This document shows, in pieces, positions 34,886 to 46,600 of a stretch of 64,000 nt of DNA (positions within the stretch are counted from its first letter, which is position 1; every line of letters starts with the position of its first letter). The stretch lies in assembly GCF_027943255.1 (NCBI RefSeq), contig NC_072895.1, positions 37,236,001-37,300,000 on the forward strand. The letters run 5' to 3'. A program made the position numbers and the translations under genes. Origin of the DNA: Anastrepha obliqua (Eukaryota > Arthropoda > Insecta > Diptera > Tephritidae). Under the pieces are notes generated by a model. It ran no database searches. It worked only from the letters and a program-made list of their open reading frames with translations, and was not told the origin of the DNA.

Positions 34886-35043
34886 ATCTAAACGAAAGGT
34901 GCAATTTCGAAAGCGGAGAAGAATACGACCTTGCCTAAGTGTCTGCCAAACTGTTGAGCAGAAGTGCCCATATCTGCTCCCAGCTGATCGAGCTCCAGCG
35001 CTGCCAACACAATACGCCGGCGAACCAACATTCCTTTGCTTGG
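34886..35043 (+). CDS. Nlf-1: Nlf-1, third visible exon (second half of the Cys-rich domain)
   Basis: The acceptor CATTTTCAG ends at 34885 and the donor GTGAGT starts at 35044. The exon is 158 nt: one base completes the Arg codon from the previous exon, and one G is left for the next. It opens with a very basic run (KRKVQFRKRRRIR), then the conserved motif RPCLSVCQTVEQKCPYLLPA and later GEPTFLCL. These match the C-x-x-x-(V/C)Q-x-x-CP(Y/F) block and the G-x-P-x-F-(L/I)-C block of FAM155 proteins. This is the best family evidence in the window. The frame is open upstream of 34886 back to about 34611, but that is intron read-through: it is AT-rich, has no family similarity, and the acceptor sits exactly where homology begins. 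Confidence 0.88.
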
Positions 35044-35115
35044 GTGAGTGCACATGTCGATTAGATCGCTCATCCACAGTTATCTTCACAGAAAAAGTAC
35101 CTTCTTCCATTTCAG
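35044..35115 (+). other. 72-nt intron of Nlf-1 that stays open in frame
   Basis: A GTGAGT donor and TTCCATTTCAG acceptor bound a minimal fly-size intron. It is a multiple of three and has no stop codon in the reading frame, so a transcript that keeps it would add 24 residues between the FLCL and DQSIPE blocks of the Cys-rich domain. Removing it restores the family-like spacing, so splicing is the expected state. Confidence 0.75.
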
Positions 35116-36728
35116 ATCAAAGCATCCCAGAAACCGGCGAGCAATTGCGTAAATCAACCTATGGACCATCGGAATGCTGCTATAGCTATTGCGAGAATAT
35201 TGCGGAAGGAATTTGCACCTACTGCAATGATTTTATACATAACGCAATAGATGTAAGTATTCCGGCTGGAAATTCAACGCGACGTTTACACAATATCACT
35301 CTAACGGCGACGAGTCCGTATCGCCTGGATACTCGCTTAGAAGCATCACTGGCAAACGACTCGACGAACAAACTTGCTGCCAGCATATCGATTGCATTAA
35401 CTAATAGCTCAACAACCGCCGTGGGTAGTCAAATCGATCGCTTGCCATACTATGCCCTCTATGATGGTATTTATTATTACGATGAAAACACGGCCGATAT
35501 GCCTGAAGCAGCAATGTCGGACGATTGCCCACCAGTACCGTCTGTGACAAGTCGCTGCACGATACCGTACTACGCCTCATCGGCGGCGGCACTGCGCACA
35601 CAACAAAAGACAGTACCCAACGACATGATCGGCCACCACATGTTACTGCTGCTCAGTGCAATGCTTTGTCTACTAACCAGTCAATCCGCTGCAATGCAGC
35701 TAAAAAACGAGACGCACCCGAATCAAAAACAACTTCGCAAGTATATAATCCATAGCACGAAGCCTGCAAATATCAATGGATTATCAACAGAGGCGGAGCA
35801 TAGTGATTCGGCTGCGTTGTATGTGGTAAAAAAATCCGTTTACTTGGTACTTCGCAGAACCGAATATCTACAGCAACTGAGGGGGGCAGAAGACTCCACC
35901 ATTGAACGAATAGCTGGGAAGAGCACAAGATGCAGCAGTTCGAGAGAAAACCCCACAAGGTCCACTATCTTCTCCACATTTACAGTATGCACCTACTATT
36001 TTAGTAGAGGTATTTATGAAAGTAGTAACATCCGTCATTGCGTCCAGGATTGTGGTGGACGAGTACATTGTTATTTGGAGGAAAACTTTAGTCGAAGCAG
36101 AAGTAGGAGCAGAAACAAAACCAAGGATAGAAAAGGAAGTCGAAATTTGAATAGGAATCGAAGTCGAAATCGAAATCGAAATAGACCCGTAAGCGGTAAT
36201 GAAATTGTAAATGGGAAAATATTTTGGGAAAGAAACACGATTAGCCAAGTATGTAGTGTACTAAAGGAATCAAATAAAACAAAAATTAGTCCTACTGAAT
36301 ATAGCGGCTCAGTACGGTATAAATACGTTGGGATGAATATAGGAAATAATAATAAAATTACTTATAGATTAAATAGCCAATTGTATTTTAATAGTAAAAC
36401 TAAAATCTATCGTAGCAAAAAGTGTAGTAAATTTAGAAATTTTAATATTGCTACCAACACTGACTATAACAGAAATCATACAAATGAAATAATTAACACA
36501 ACAACATCAAATACAAATAAATATTCTTATAAATATAATTACAACAATAATAATAATAATATTAATAACAATAATAATAAGAGCATTGACAGATTTAAGT
36601 CGTATTATGCGGAAAGAAATTGTCAGTTCATTTACTACTATAATTTCAATATTAACGATTGGTGGCGGCGATGGTGGTGGTGTCCGTGGTCATGGTTCAC
36701 CCAACCACGATCCCTCGTTATATTATAG
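35116..36728 (+). CDS. Nlf-1: Nlf-1, last visible exon: Cys-rich end, hydrophobic segment and long tail
   Basis: The acceptor CCATTTCAG ends at 35115; the G left over from 35043 plus AT gives Asp, so FLCL continues DQSIPETGEQL. The conserved double-Cys motif YGPSECCYSYC follows, then CTYCNDF. Next comes a linker with sequons NST, NIT, NDS and NSS. A short hydrophobic stretch (MLLLLSAMLCLL, about 35640-35675) resembles the C-terminal hydrophobic segment of vertebrate FAM155 proteins. The frame stays open for roughly 350 more codons, through an Arg/Ser/Asn-rich tail (RSRSRSRNK; NRNRSRNRNRNR) and a poly-N run near 36545-36580, to TAG at 36726-36728. Beyond about 36200 the composition is AT-rich and the tail has no family match, so the true C terminus could be earlier or altered by another splice. 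High confidence to about 35700, moderate after. Confidence 0.75.
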
Positions 36729-37009
36729 TTTGCCGCGATTTAATTACCTTTACCGCAGTAACAACATTAGGACGAAACTGATTAAATACATATTTTTTTG
36801 TTTTTCAGATAAACAATCCCGCCATACTTATTTTGGAAATAGATAAAAAAACGAAGTGTTATCCATCACGAAACCTTTCGTTAAGCTATAAAGCATTAAG
36901 TTGAGTGCGTTTCGAAGTCCTTTCAGCACTTTGTGAACAGAAACGCACCTAGAAATAGTACAATCATCCAAATATAGGTTTATTTGGCTACTTTTCCAGT
37001 AAATATTAT
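36729..37009. other. Region just after the Nlf-1 stop; possible extra 3' exon
   Basis: A good acceptor-like tract (ATATTTTTTTGTTTTTCAG) ends near 36808 and is followed by a 33-codon open stretch to TGA at 36903. If used it would give a different C terminus; otherwise this is 3' UTR. Confidence 0.3.
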
Positions 37010-37450
37010 CCAGCAGCGAAATTCTGGCGAAGTGCCAACTAATCCTCAGCCAAACGGGGAAAAGTATTCAAAATAGTAAGCCAACAGAAAACTAGCAGCA
37101 ACTTGCACGTTTCACGGTCAGCTATTAACAGTGAAAATTAAAAAAGAGCTGAGTAAAATGAAAAATATGGTTAAATTGTGATCTCCAGATTTAGATTTAC
37201 TTACTTTTTCCATATCTGTTTTTTTTTTTATATTTACTTTTTCCAAAGCTAATACAAATTTTCTCCTTTACTTGCATTGTAACCAGCTGTGCTGGACTCG
37301 CTGTTCTTCCTACCAGAAAATTGCTGCTGGTAAAAATTGTTTCAGCAGAAACTATTAGCTTCCCCTCAGAATGAAATGTCAGTTTGCTCTCTCAATTTCC
37401 CCTACTTTGCTGGAGTTTTGCGTACGTGCACGCCAACTTAGGTGTATGAA
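37010..37450 (+). repeat. Dispersed element, related to 34030-34560
   Basis: Contains AGCAACTTGCACGTTTCACG, AGCTTCCCCTCAGAATGAAA and TTGCTCTCTCAATTTCCCCT in the same order as the copy at 34030. No clear target duplication. Confidence 0.5.
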
Positions 37451-37609
37451 TTCAACTCATAGTTGTATGTGTCAGGAGGCGCGAGCAGTTTAGGTGCACA
37501 CCTAAACTCTGGAATATGAATTGCCACCGAAAAGCACATGTTTTCCATAACGAAAGTATTTGCAACTTTTAACACTAAGGCAAATATACCAACTAATTTC
37601 AACCGTACT

Positions 37610-37873
37610 CTAAATTAGAGCTCTAAATTTTGCACGCACATTTTCGAACAGCCTAGGCGTATGAGCAACGAAAACCGAGTATTGATTACTTGGCTTTTTT
37701 GTCAGCCTTTGTTTTTTTAATTTTACAATTATTCATATACAGCGCTAAAATCGTTGTAAAACTAAAAAAATGCAGATTTATAAAATTGTCTATTTTTGTT
37801 TAGTTGCTCAAATGTGCGAAAATTTTGGACAAACATTTGAGCAGTTGAGTTAGTGAATGAAATTCGACCGAGC
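37610..37873 (+). repeat. Repeat arm, inverted copy of 20700-21030
   Basis: See 20700. The element seems to continue beyond the SINE at 37885, because GAGCTGCTCACTCTGCTCGG follows it. Confidence 0.7.
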
Positions 37874-37884
37874 TTAGAGCTGCT

Positions 37885-38017
37885 GTTCTTGTTGTTGTTG
37901 TAGCAGCATAAACATTCCCCGTGCATATACGAGGAATGCTGCTGAAGTGACAGTCCTTCGCCGGATATAAATCCGGGTCGTTCCGGTTACGAAGAACCGA
38001 CTGTCGTGGAAACGATT
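37885..38017 (-). mobile_element. Structured SINE copy 3
   Basis: Target duplication TTAGAGCTGCT at 37874-37884 and 38018-38028 (11 of 11). Plus strand runs from the (GTT)n tail through TAGCAGCATAAACATTCC, GGATATAAATCCGG and CCGACTGTCGTGG. Inserted into the repeat arm starting at 37610. Confidence 0.92.
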
Positions 38018-38310
38018 TTAGAGCTGCTCACTCTGCTCGGTGCTCGGGCATCTAAAGCTTTACTCTAAAACTACCAAATTTCAGCGTGATTTATTTCCAT
38101 TATTAGTAACTTGCCAAAATGCTACTTGCCAATCTAGTTACTAATTGTGCTTCTAACCTTTGCCATAAACGCATTTTAGATCAAATATCAAATGTATTTC
38201 GTTGATTCAAATTGCCTCTCAAAAACACCTTAATGTTGCTCAGAACGCTACTTTTACAATATTTTGCATTATTACATTTCTGAAGAGGTTTGCCGATTTT
38301 CTATTTTCTG

Positions 38311-38425
38311 ATGTTGTTGTTATTGTTATTGTAGCAGTAGGAACAATCCGTATACATTTACAGGAAATGTTGCTGGAGTGACAGTCTTTGGCTGGTTATA
38401 AATCCGGGTCGTTCGGGTAACTTTT
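38311..38425 (-). repeat. Structured SINE copy 4, 5'-truncated
   Basis: (GTT)n tail, TGTAGCAGTAGGAACAATCC, GTGACAGTCTTTGGC and TATAAATCCGGGTCGTTC, then the match stops before the GAACCGACTGTC head. Confidence 0.75.
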
Positions 38426-41149
38426 TCTTCCGCCAAAAAACTCCCATTTCAGTAGGTGTTAGAGGATTAAAATCTACTATGAAAAAATCTTCTTTAAATT
38501 CTACTGTATAAGCCTGAGCACAGAAATTTTATTTCAATATTTTCGATAAATTAATTGCACTTTTGGACGAAATATTAAAACTTAAACGCCCTTGAATTCC
38601 CTTAACGCCCACTTTCACTTCTACGGTTATTAGCACTTGTTTGTCCACTGAGAGACCACTGTCGTACAATGTGATCAACAACCTATTCCTTTGCAATGTA
38701 TTCTAGGTACACTTCAGAGCACAAGCCCATGCAAAACCAGAAACAAAAATTTTGAAATATCTCAGTTTTTCGGTTACCGGTCTAATTTCTACAACTCAGC
38801 ATTGTTCATGGAAAAAACGAGCACAATTGCTTCTTACTCATTGGCCCTCAAACGCATACTCCTTATAGTACTACCCATACTTCACCACTTGTTTCGTTGA
38901 ATTTCCGTTCTTCTCCAACTCCTATAATTATTATTATTATTTGAGAGGAGTACATTTGAGAGCATAAATTACGGATTGTAAATAAAAAATTTCAAACATA
39001 ATAATAATTTTACGAACTTCAAAACATTCTTTCAAGGCGAATTGCGTTTTTACTTATATATGTACATACTTACATACATATATGTATTTATCACAAATAA
39101 TGCAAAATTAACACATCTGATTTTAAAATCGTCAATCATGTATATGTATATGTATGTGTGTATATATGGCCACAATATCGTCAACGCATCGTAGGTTTGA
39201 AAGCAAATTGAGTATATGTACATATAGATGTAAATGAATGACAACATACATACACATATGGTAAAGCAAAAACAAAAAAAGGGTTCTTTAACAAGAAAAC
39301 AGAAATTTCACACGCAAAATAAAACATATTTTATTACAGTTAGAGATAAAATGAACAGGTTAAATTAATAATAATATTTAAACAAAAAACTGCCACAAGT
39401 TTAGTTTTGTAGGTAAAGCCCTATTATAAATACTTTATTAATATAAAATCAAACGTAAACATCCAAATCAACTAGAAACAAACTAGAAGAAAAACTACTT
39501 GAATTAAATCTAATTAATTAATTACAAGTATCGTTAGCAACTAAAACCAAGTAGATTAAAAACAATTCAAACGCAAATAGAACAAAACGAATATATGTAT
39601 GTATATAAAATGTATGCATACATACAAACATTCATAAGTAAATTCATAGTACATTTAAAATCATTTCGCGAATTTGGAGGCAGGCGCAGTGAAAAAACTA
39701 ACGATTTTCCACTTTGGAAATAAAGAATGAACGATATGCAGATGTATGTAGGTGCATATGTGCGAGAATTTTTGTATTATTACTAAAGGAAATTAACAAA
39801 TATGCAAAACTAGTTTGCATATGAACCACCAGCAGAGGAAAGTAACGCAAATGAAGCAAACAACTACGAGTAAAATGTAACAACGGGTAGGTCTCTTTAA
39901 ATTAACACTAAAAGCCAAGTTAGTGGCCATCAAATTGTAGTTAAAACAATGGCCAACGTACACACACCGTTGATAAAACACGCATGTATAAATGTATGTG
40001 TGTGTGTGTGTGCTATGTGCGGGTGGCCGACAAGCTAGAATACGATAAATAGATAAATAATAAATAGACTCAAGCAAAAACAAAAGAAAATAGTAATAAA
40101 TAATAAAGAATATTATTAATAATAATTATGAGAACCAACAAAAAACAAAAAAAATTAAAAAAAAAAATAAAAAACTAAAAGCAGATAAATATATACGAGT
40201 ATGAAGGACATTTTCATTTAGTTTTAATCAATAAAGCGCACAGTAAAAGTATAAATAAGAATTCTTGAAAAGTAAATAAAATAATATTAAGATTAATTTT
40301 GTAACTAAACATCGTCAATCCCAAGGTAAACCAAAAAAATATAGAACAATTTATAATTACATATATACATACATATATACACATATATATACATCAACAG
40401 CATAGCATCAAACATATGAGTGTACAGACATGTATGTGTAAGACCAAACAAGAGAGTAAGACGGAGAGACGGACCGCAAAGTACATAAAGTGCATATATA
40501 TACATACACATATGTATGTATGCGCAGGTGTATGAGTAATTAAATATTAAATTATAAAATGATAGGCATTAGCAATACCTATATTCAACATTATAAACAA
40601 ACGATTGTTATTCGCTGCCGTTATATGTATGTATGTACTTCGAATTTTCCCTACATCCCAACAAAGTGAATTACCGCATAAATGCACTATACAGACGTCG
40701 GTGTGGTATGTGTGTAAATATGCGTATGTATTGCAACTCCATTGAAATTATTTTCCTACGACCCTCGTGTATACCTTTCGATTGCCTGCGTACTTACATA
40801 CATATGCACACACAGATAGATACAACCCTCTACACTCAAAGGCGCATAATCATAGTCCAAGAAATTGAATTAAGCTTTTACAACCCGAAATGTATTGTAT
40901 TGAAATGTTTGTTGCAACCAAAGTGGCCTTGCCTACTGAGGCCCTTTTTTGTCTAGGGTTAGAGCAGATTTTGCGCTGTTGGTATTGAAGTTCAGCAACT
41001 TTTTGGAGTGATTAAGGCCATTGCGCCGTTCCAATATTTCCTGGTTTTTATTTTGATCCATTTTTTGGTTTCCTGTTTTAGATTGTTTTTGTTAAAGCTG
41101 AGAAATGGGGTTGGCCCAATAAATGACACTTTCGCCCCTTTCCGTTTTT
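38426..41149. other. No gene recognised; A-rich with ACAT repeats
   Basis: 39240-40640 is A-rich on the + strand, with many short AAATAAA-like strings and TATGTATGTA patches. This would fit a long fly 3' UTR, but no transcript evidence is available here. Confidence 0.4.
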
Positions 41150-41164
41150 GGCATAAAAGTTTGC

Positions 41165-41294
41165 TGTTGTTTTTATTGTTGTAGCAGCATAAACATTCCC
41201 CGTGTATATACGAGGAATGCTGCTGAAGTGACAGTCCTTGGCCGGATATAAATCCGCGTCGTTCCGGCTACGTACAACCGACTGTCGTGGGAAC
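41165..41294 (-). mobile_element. Structured SINE copy 5
   Basis: Fifteen-base target duplication GGCATAAAAGTTTGC at 41150-41164 and 41295-41309. All three hairpin stems of the family are present. Youngest-looking copy in the window. Confidence 0.93.
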
Positions 41295-41659
41295 GGCATA
41301 AAAGTTTGCCTTCTCGTTTTCTTCGTCCCTAATGTCCTGGTACCCGAATCAGGGAAACCCGATTAAGAGTCGCCTGTTTGTTGAGTGTATTGTCATACTC
41401 TATAAGAACTTTTGAATTGAACGTAAAGCTATTTAAGGCTTTGAGGACTGATTTGGCTGTCCGAAAGTATTTTGATTTATACTTTGTCAAACACTCTTTT
41501 CGGTACGATTTCCACTGTTTCGATTATGCCGAAAAGTTCCGCATGGAAAATTATTGTATCTGTCTTCAGTGTTAAAGATTTGTCTCCTCTAGTCCCCACC
41601 ATAGGCTACCATTACGGTGCGACCCACGCTGAGTCCATTTTTGTTTCCAAAAATTAATC

Positions 41660-41900
41660 AGCTAAACATCGACGGCAACAAAACGGCGCAACTTGCCATT
41701 CGGCGCGCTTAACAACCGATTCAATGCAATGTCCAAGGCACCATTGACACCTTACGGCCAGATTTATTGGAAAATTGGAATTGGACTGATCGAATGGATT
41801 ATGGAACGCGCCGACATATGCCGGATATAATAATCAAAAACTAAATGCCATGAAATTGTCCACCAGATACAATTTTTATTACTTTTTTCACAACATTGAC
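41660..41900 (+). pseudogene. IS630-like transposase C-terminal relic
   Basis: Plus-strand frame reads KTAQLAIRRA, stop, CNVQGTIDTLRPDLLENWN, WTDRMDYGTRRHMPDIIIKN then stop. This looks like the C-terminal tail (NW-x-x-R ... RGGHxPDIIxK) of the transposase family at 19773 and 62238, exactly the part those copies lack. Confidence 0.55.
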
Positions 41901-43108
41901 ATACCTACATACATAAGAATGGGTTAACCAAAGGTTCAGTGGATTGTTTCTTGTCCCCCTCCTTGTATAGATTGTTTCGAAAAGAGCAGCAAAAGAGTTT
42001 GTTGAGTCGTTGACTGTGTTTACCTGCAGATCTCTGCGTATGTCGTCATTCCGAACAAACCAAGGAGTACCTTTTTTGGAAAGCGTTGTATCAACTCAAC
42101 ATCACTTTTCGCTGTGCCTGGTTTAAGAACCTGATTTTAAGTTTAGAGTTTTCAACACCCAACTACGAGTTTCTGCCGATAAGCCAATGAAGTTTATTGT
42201 ATTTTATATACCAGATTATAATACCAAAAACAGATCAATTCCAACTAGCTCTTAAAAAGGCACCCAATATATAGGGATTATACATATATAATGTATGGAA
42301 ACCTAAGTTAATTATTAAGAGAGGGAAATTGTTTTTTTTTCCAGAAATTTAGCAACAGGAGAGAAACTACACCCAATTTTAAGTCGTGACTATAATTATG
42401 CGCCAATACTGTATTTCTCTTCAAAATTGAACCGTTTAATAGTGTGAACTAATGCCTGGGATTATTAAAACTTATATATGTATGTGTGTACGTAAATATG
42501 CATACATACATATACATACGTACAATTATAAAATGTGTCTATGTATTTGAGCCAATATTTTGTATATTTCCATTGAAAGCCTTTGAAATTGGCATAGTAG
42601 AACTGCTGGCAGTTTGATATGCCGACTCACTTATGTATGTTATTTGTTGCCATTATCCACATTTGTGTGTATGGACTTACGTGTGTACATACATACATAC
42701 ATACATACATAGATACAAACATACATGCATACATATATCCAACTACTACTATCATTCGCAATAGTGCACCGAAGCCTTCGCTGATTCGAATCAAATCTGA
42801 ATGTAAAGGGCAATACATAGAACCCAAGCGTTTGAAAACTGACATTTTTAAAACTGACGAATTACTTTATGAAGAAGGAACATAGATATAATTAAACATC
42901 TACATATACATAGTATGTATGTATGTGAAATCGAATAGCATATAAAGCATGCGTATATGTAATAGTTGTCAAAGAAGTTTTGTTTGTTTGTTTCTTTGAT
43001 TGTGAGTGTATAAATAATATGTACGAGTACAAGCATGCATACATACATACATACATACATACATGCTGCCATGCATCGATTTGAGTGATCTGTACGCGTA
43101 TACATACC
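41901..43108. other. No gene recognised; ACAT microsatellites
   Basis: (ACAT)n at 42686-42710 and (CATA)n at 43037-43064. The frame 42619-42885 is mostly microsatellite and not credible. Confidence 0.5.
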
Positions 43109-43183
43109 CTTGTGGCAGAAGCTGTGGGGACCTTTCAGAGAAGGATGTTCAGCACCTTCTCTGTAAACGTCCCCCAAAAACAT
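43109..43183 (+). repeat. R1/Loner-like LINE zinc-finger scrap
   Basis: Reads CGRSCGDLSEKDVQHLLCKR, matching CRSCGDLSKKDTVEHFLY at 3300-3720. Confidence 0.55.
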
Positions 43184-43523
43184 CATGAAAAGATTTTAAA
43201 TGAATTGAATGATCAGTTCTTCACAAGAAGCATATACAAAATTTAATTTTCTAGTGATCATTTATTTCATGGCGAAACTTTGTTGCCGTTTTTCCGATAA
43301 TAATAGTTAAAAATATCAATTGTAATTATTTCTGCCTCAGAAAATGTAGCTATACAAATTTATTAGTTGCCTTGTTATAGACAAAGCAAGTGCTAAATTT
43401 CAAAAATATTTTTCAGTAAAAACAAAATTATTCTATTGCAATGAAAAAAATTTGTATTTTCTAAATATTTCCTTATTTCTTTCGATTAGAGGTGCCTTTT
43501 CAATATGATTTTTCTCCCATATT

Positions 43524-43635
43524 GTTGTAGCACAGCAGAATCATTCCCCATACTTATGAGGGGAATGGTGCTGAAGTGACAGCACGGATATAAATCCAGG
43601 TCGTTCCGTTTACGTTGAACCGACTGTCATGGGAA
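43524..43635 (-). mobile_element. Structured SINE copy 6
   Basis: CATATT duplicated at 43518-43523 and 43636-43641. The last hairpin keeps pairing although its bases differ from other copies (CATTCCCC...GGGGAATG). A short deletion removes CCTTGGC. Confidence 0.8.
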
Positions 43636-43641
43636 CATATT

Positions 43642-46600
43642 TTCCCCACATATTTCTGTATGTCGTATTTCTGTGGCCAAGTAAACTTCAAGCTACTTAG
43701 AGAATTGTATGCATATCGGAGTAAATGTACCATTCATTTGAAGCTAAGAGTACGCCCTCCAATTTTGTTTTGCATTTTTTCAAAAGAGCTGCGTTTTTTG
43801 TTGTTATACTTTACTTCGAACTCTGGCATGCTAAAGTATATACGAATTGCTTGCAATATATCAGATTTCGAAACTTTCTGTAAAGACTTTTCGGAATCGA
43901 TTTGACTTCTTGAAAGAGCCAAAGTACGTCAGAAGAAAGAGAAGTGCGAGTAAGAAATACTTGCAATATGTATATTGGGGCGTGTACATTTTTTTTCGGC
44001 AACGGTTCTAACGTTTCGAATTGTACTTATGATTCTAAGAACAAAGTCCACTGGAGCATAGCTCTGAAGTATATTTCGATATTTCCAAATTTTAAAAAAA
44101 GCTATCTTTACTTACGAAGCTAATATGAAGATTTGTACTGACCACCCAAAGTAATATGAATATGAATATGAATATAATATATTTATTGTATAATAAAAAT
44201 TCAAGATAGATAGCTTTACCTTTTAAAATTTCAAGCCAATTTACACGACAACTTTTCAACCTAGTTTTTTGCCCCCTTTTTCTCTTTTAAAGAAGTCTTC
44301 GCAAATCTTCGTGCATTAACACGATGGCTTTGGGTTTGCGGCTTTCTTGCGTGTTTTTGACGTTTAAGTAGATAATTTTCTTTGGTCATTCGTTTGTTGA
44401 GCCCGAGGCCAAAGCTCATTTGAATAAAAATACGAAAATGCCAATATGATGAAAGCGAAATGTCAAAAAAAAACTCCGATTTCGCTGACCGTGCGTGCAT
44501 GCCTACTCTGTTGACTTCTCTACATTTACACTTCTCTTACACCACCAAGTTCGACACGCCTGGCTTTTCACCCAGGGTAAATTGGTTTTAGGAGCTTTGC
44601 TTTAATGGATTTTGTTTCTTTGAATTTATTGCAGAATCTGGATTTGCTGGGAACGATCTCTGGGAAAGTCGTTCCATGCAATTTGACCCCCTTAATGTAC
44701 ATATGTGCATATGTAGCCTTGACGTTGTCATTAAGATTAAAACGTTACTGATTTTTCCAGTTAGTTTTTGCAACTTTTGGTGAATCAAAATTAAAAAACG
44801 CCAGATGCTTGTAAATATACCAAAAACCATTATTTTACTATTACGTAACAAATAATGTAAGCATTTCGATTAACACACAAATCATTGTGTGTATGACGTT
44901 GTTTGTATGTATTGTATGTATGTATGTATAAAATCCTAAGTTTATTTCATAAATATTTTCAATTGATCGGACATCTATTTTAGATATTTAACCACTTCCG
45001 CAATACTTCGATGACCTATAAAATTATAAAATTATATTCATGTTAGGATTTGAACTACAGCAAATCACTTTGATGTCGAATTTCCCCTTTCGATTTCTCG
45101 TTTCGACTCGTTCAACGCGAAATGTAAAACAACAAAAAGAGCCGAGCGCATAGTGCGACGCGTTGAGAGCAGAGGTTCGATGGAGCGAGAATTTAATATA
45201 AAATAAGAACAACTTGTTGCAAGATACTTTTGTATAACTTTTGATATAATATAGTTAACATGAATAGATGCCTAAATGATAAATTAATGTTAATTTATTG
45301 TATTTAAATTAAAGAATAATAATCAATAAAAAGTCAATGAGACATAAAAAAACAGTTATTAGCAACAATAAGAAGCAAAAAGCGAAATTCTAGGCGATTA
45401 GAGTTAAATGTGTAGATGTGGAAATAATGGAGGGGTAAGCGAGAGAGTGGCTAGCTCTCGAAATAAACAAAAATGTCAACGATTAGTTAAATTACGAAAT
45501 GAATTACTTTAAACAGATTAAAATTTACCTTGTGTACAAAAAACAAAAAAAAAATTAAGATAGAAAACGGAAGAGTGTTGCCAAAACAGGAACCACGATT
45601 GACGGACTACTAAATTATGAAAAACGAGTTGCATAAGTAGTAGGTGAAGTGTTAACAGGAGTAAAGATTGAAAATGAATAATGAATCTTAATGAAAGAAT
45701 TTGTCGCTTTGCAAGCGAACGCAGAGTTGCATTTTCGAAAATAAACAATAATTTTTTATAATTCTGCCGGCAGTAGCTGCTGACAATGTTATTGCATTGT
45801 AATTGTAACATTTATTTTTTACATAAATTTTATTTCAAGCTGAAACACACACATATACACACACATACACACGCATATATACATATATGTACACATACGC
45901 GCAGATAATTATACACACATACATTAAATAAAAACATAAAACATAAAACGAAAACGAAAACTATCAATAAGATAATTAACTGAAATTGAAATTGAATATA
46001 TCACAAAACTTGATTAATTGCAATGCAGTTAGAGATAAATTAAATTGCAAACAAAATCGATTTAGGCATTAAAAAAACTTAATATGAAATTCAATTTTAT
46101 ATCCTTGCCAGAGGCGGGGCAACTATCACAGGTCGAACAATTTCAAGTTTTCATCAAAATTAATTCACAACCCAACACAAACACAGCAATTAATTAATAA
46201 TCATATAACTGAATATAACACAAACATATAATGACATTTCGATGGGAGACTTCGTATATTAAGAGGAAACGCAATAAAAAGGAATAAAATAAAACCAAAT
46301 TAAAAAAATTTAAAAAATTAAAAAACAAAAAATAAAAATTAAAAAGTTTGAAAAAAACACAAACTTGTAAACATAAGAAGAATTCAGTAATTCGCGAAGG
46401 AATACATTTATTTGATTGTTATGAACTTAGAGCAAATGGAAATTAACAAAATAACAGAATAACTGCATACATTAATAAACCAAAAATATAATAGTTAAAT
46501 ATAAACAAAAAAAAAAACAAAAAACAAAAAAACACAAAGTTGAAATGGTGTAATAAACAACGCGAGGTGAAACCCCAAAACACATGAACTAATTTATAAG

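Noticed and set aside
42686..43064. Regularly repeated ACAT units that might suggest an array such as CRISPR
   Set aside because: Simple tetranucleotide microsatellites without spacers, in a eukaryotic genome.
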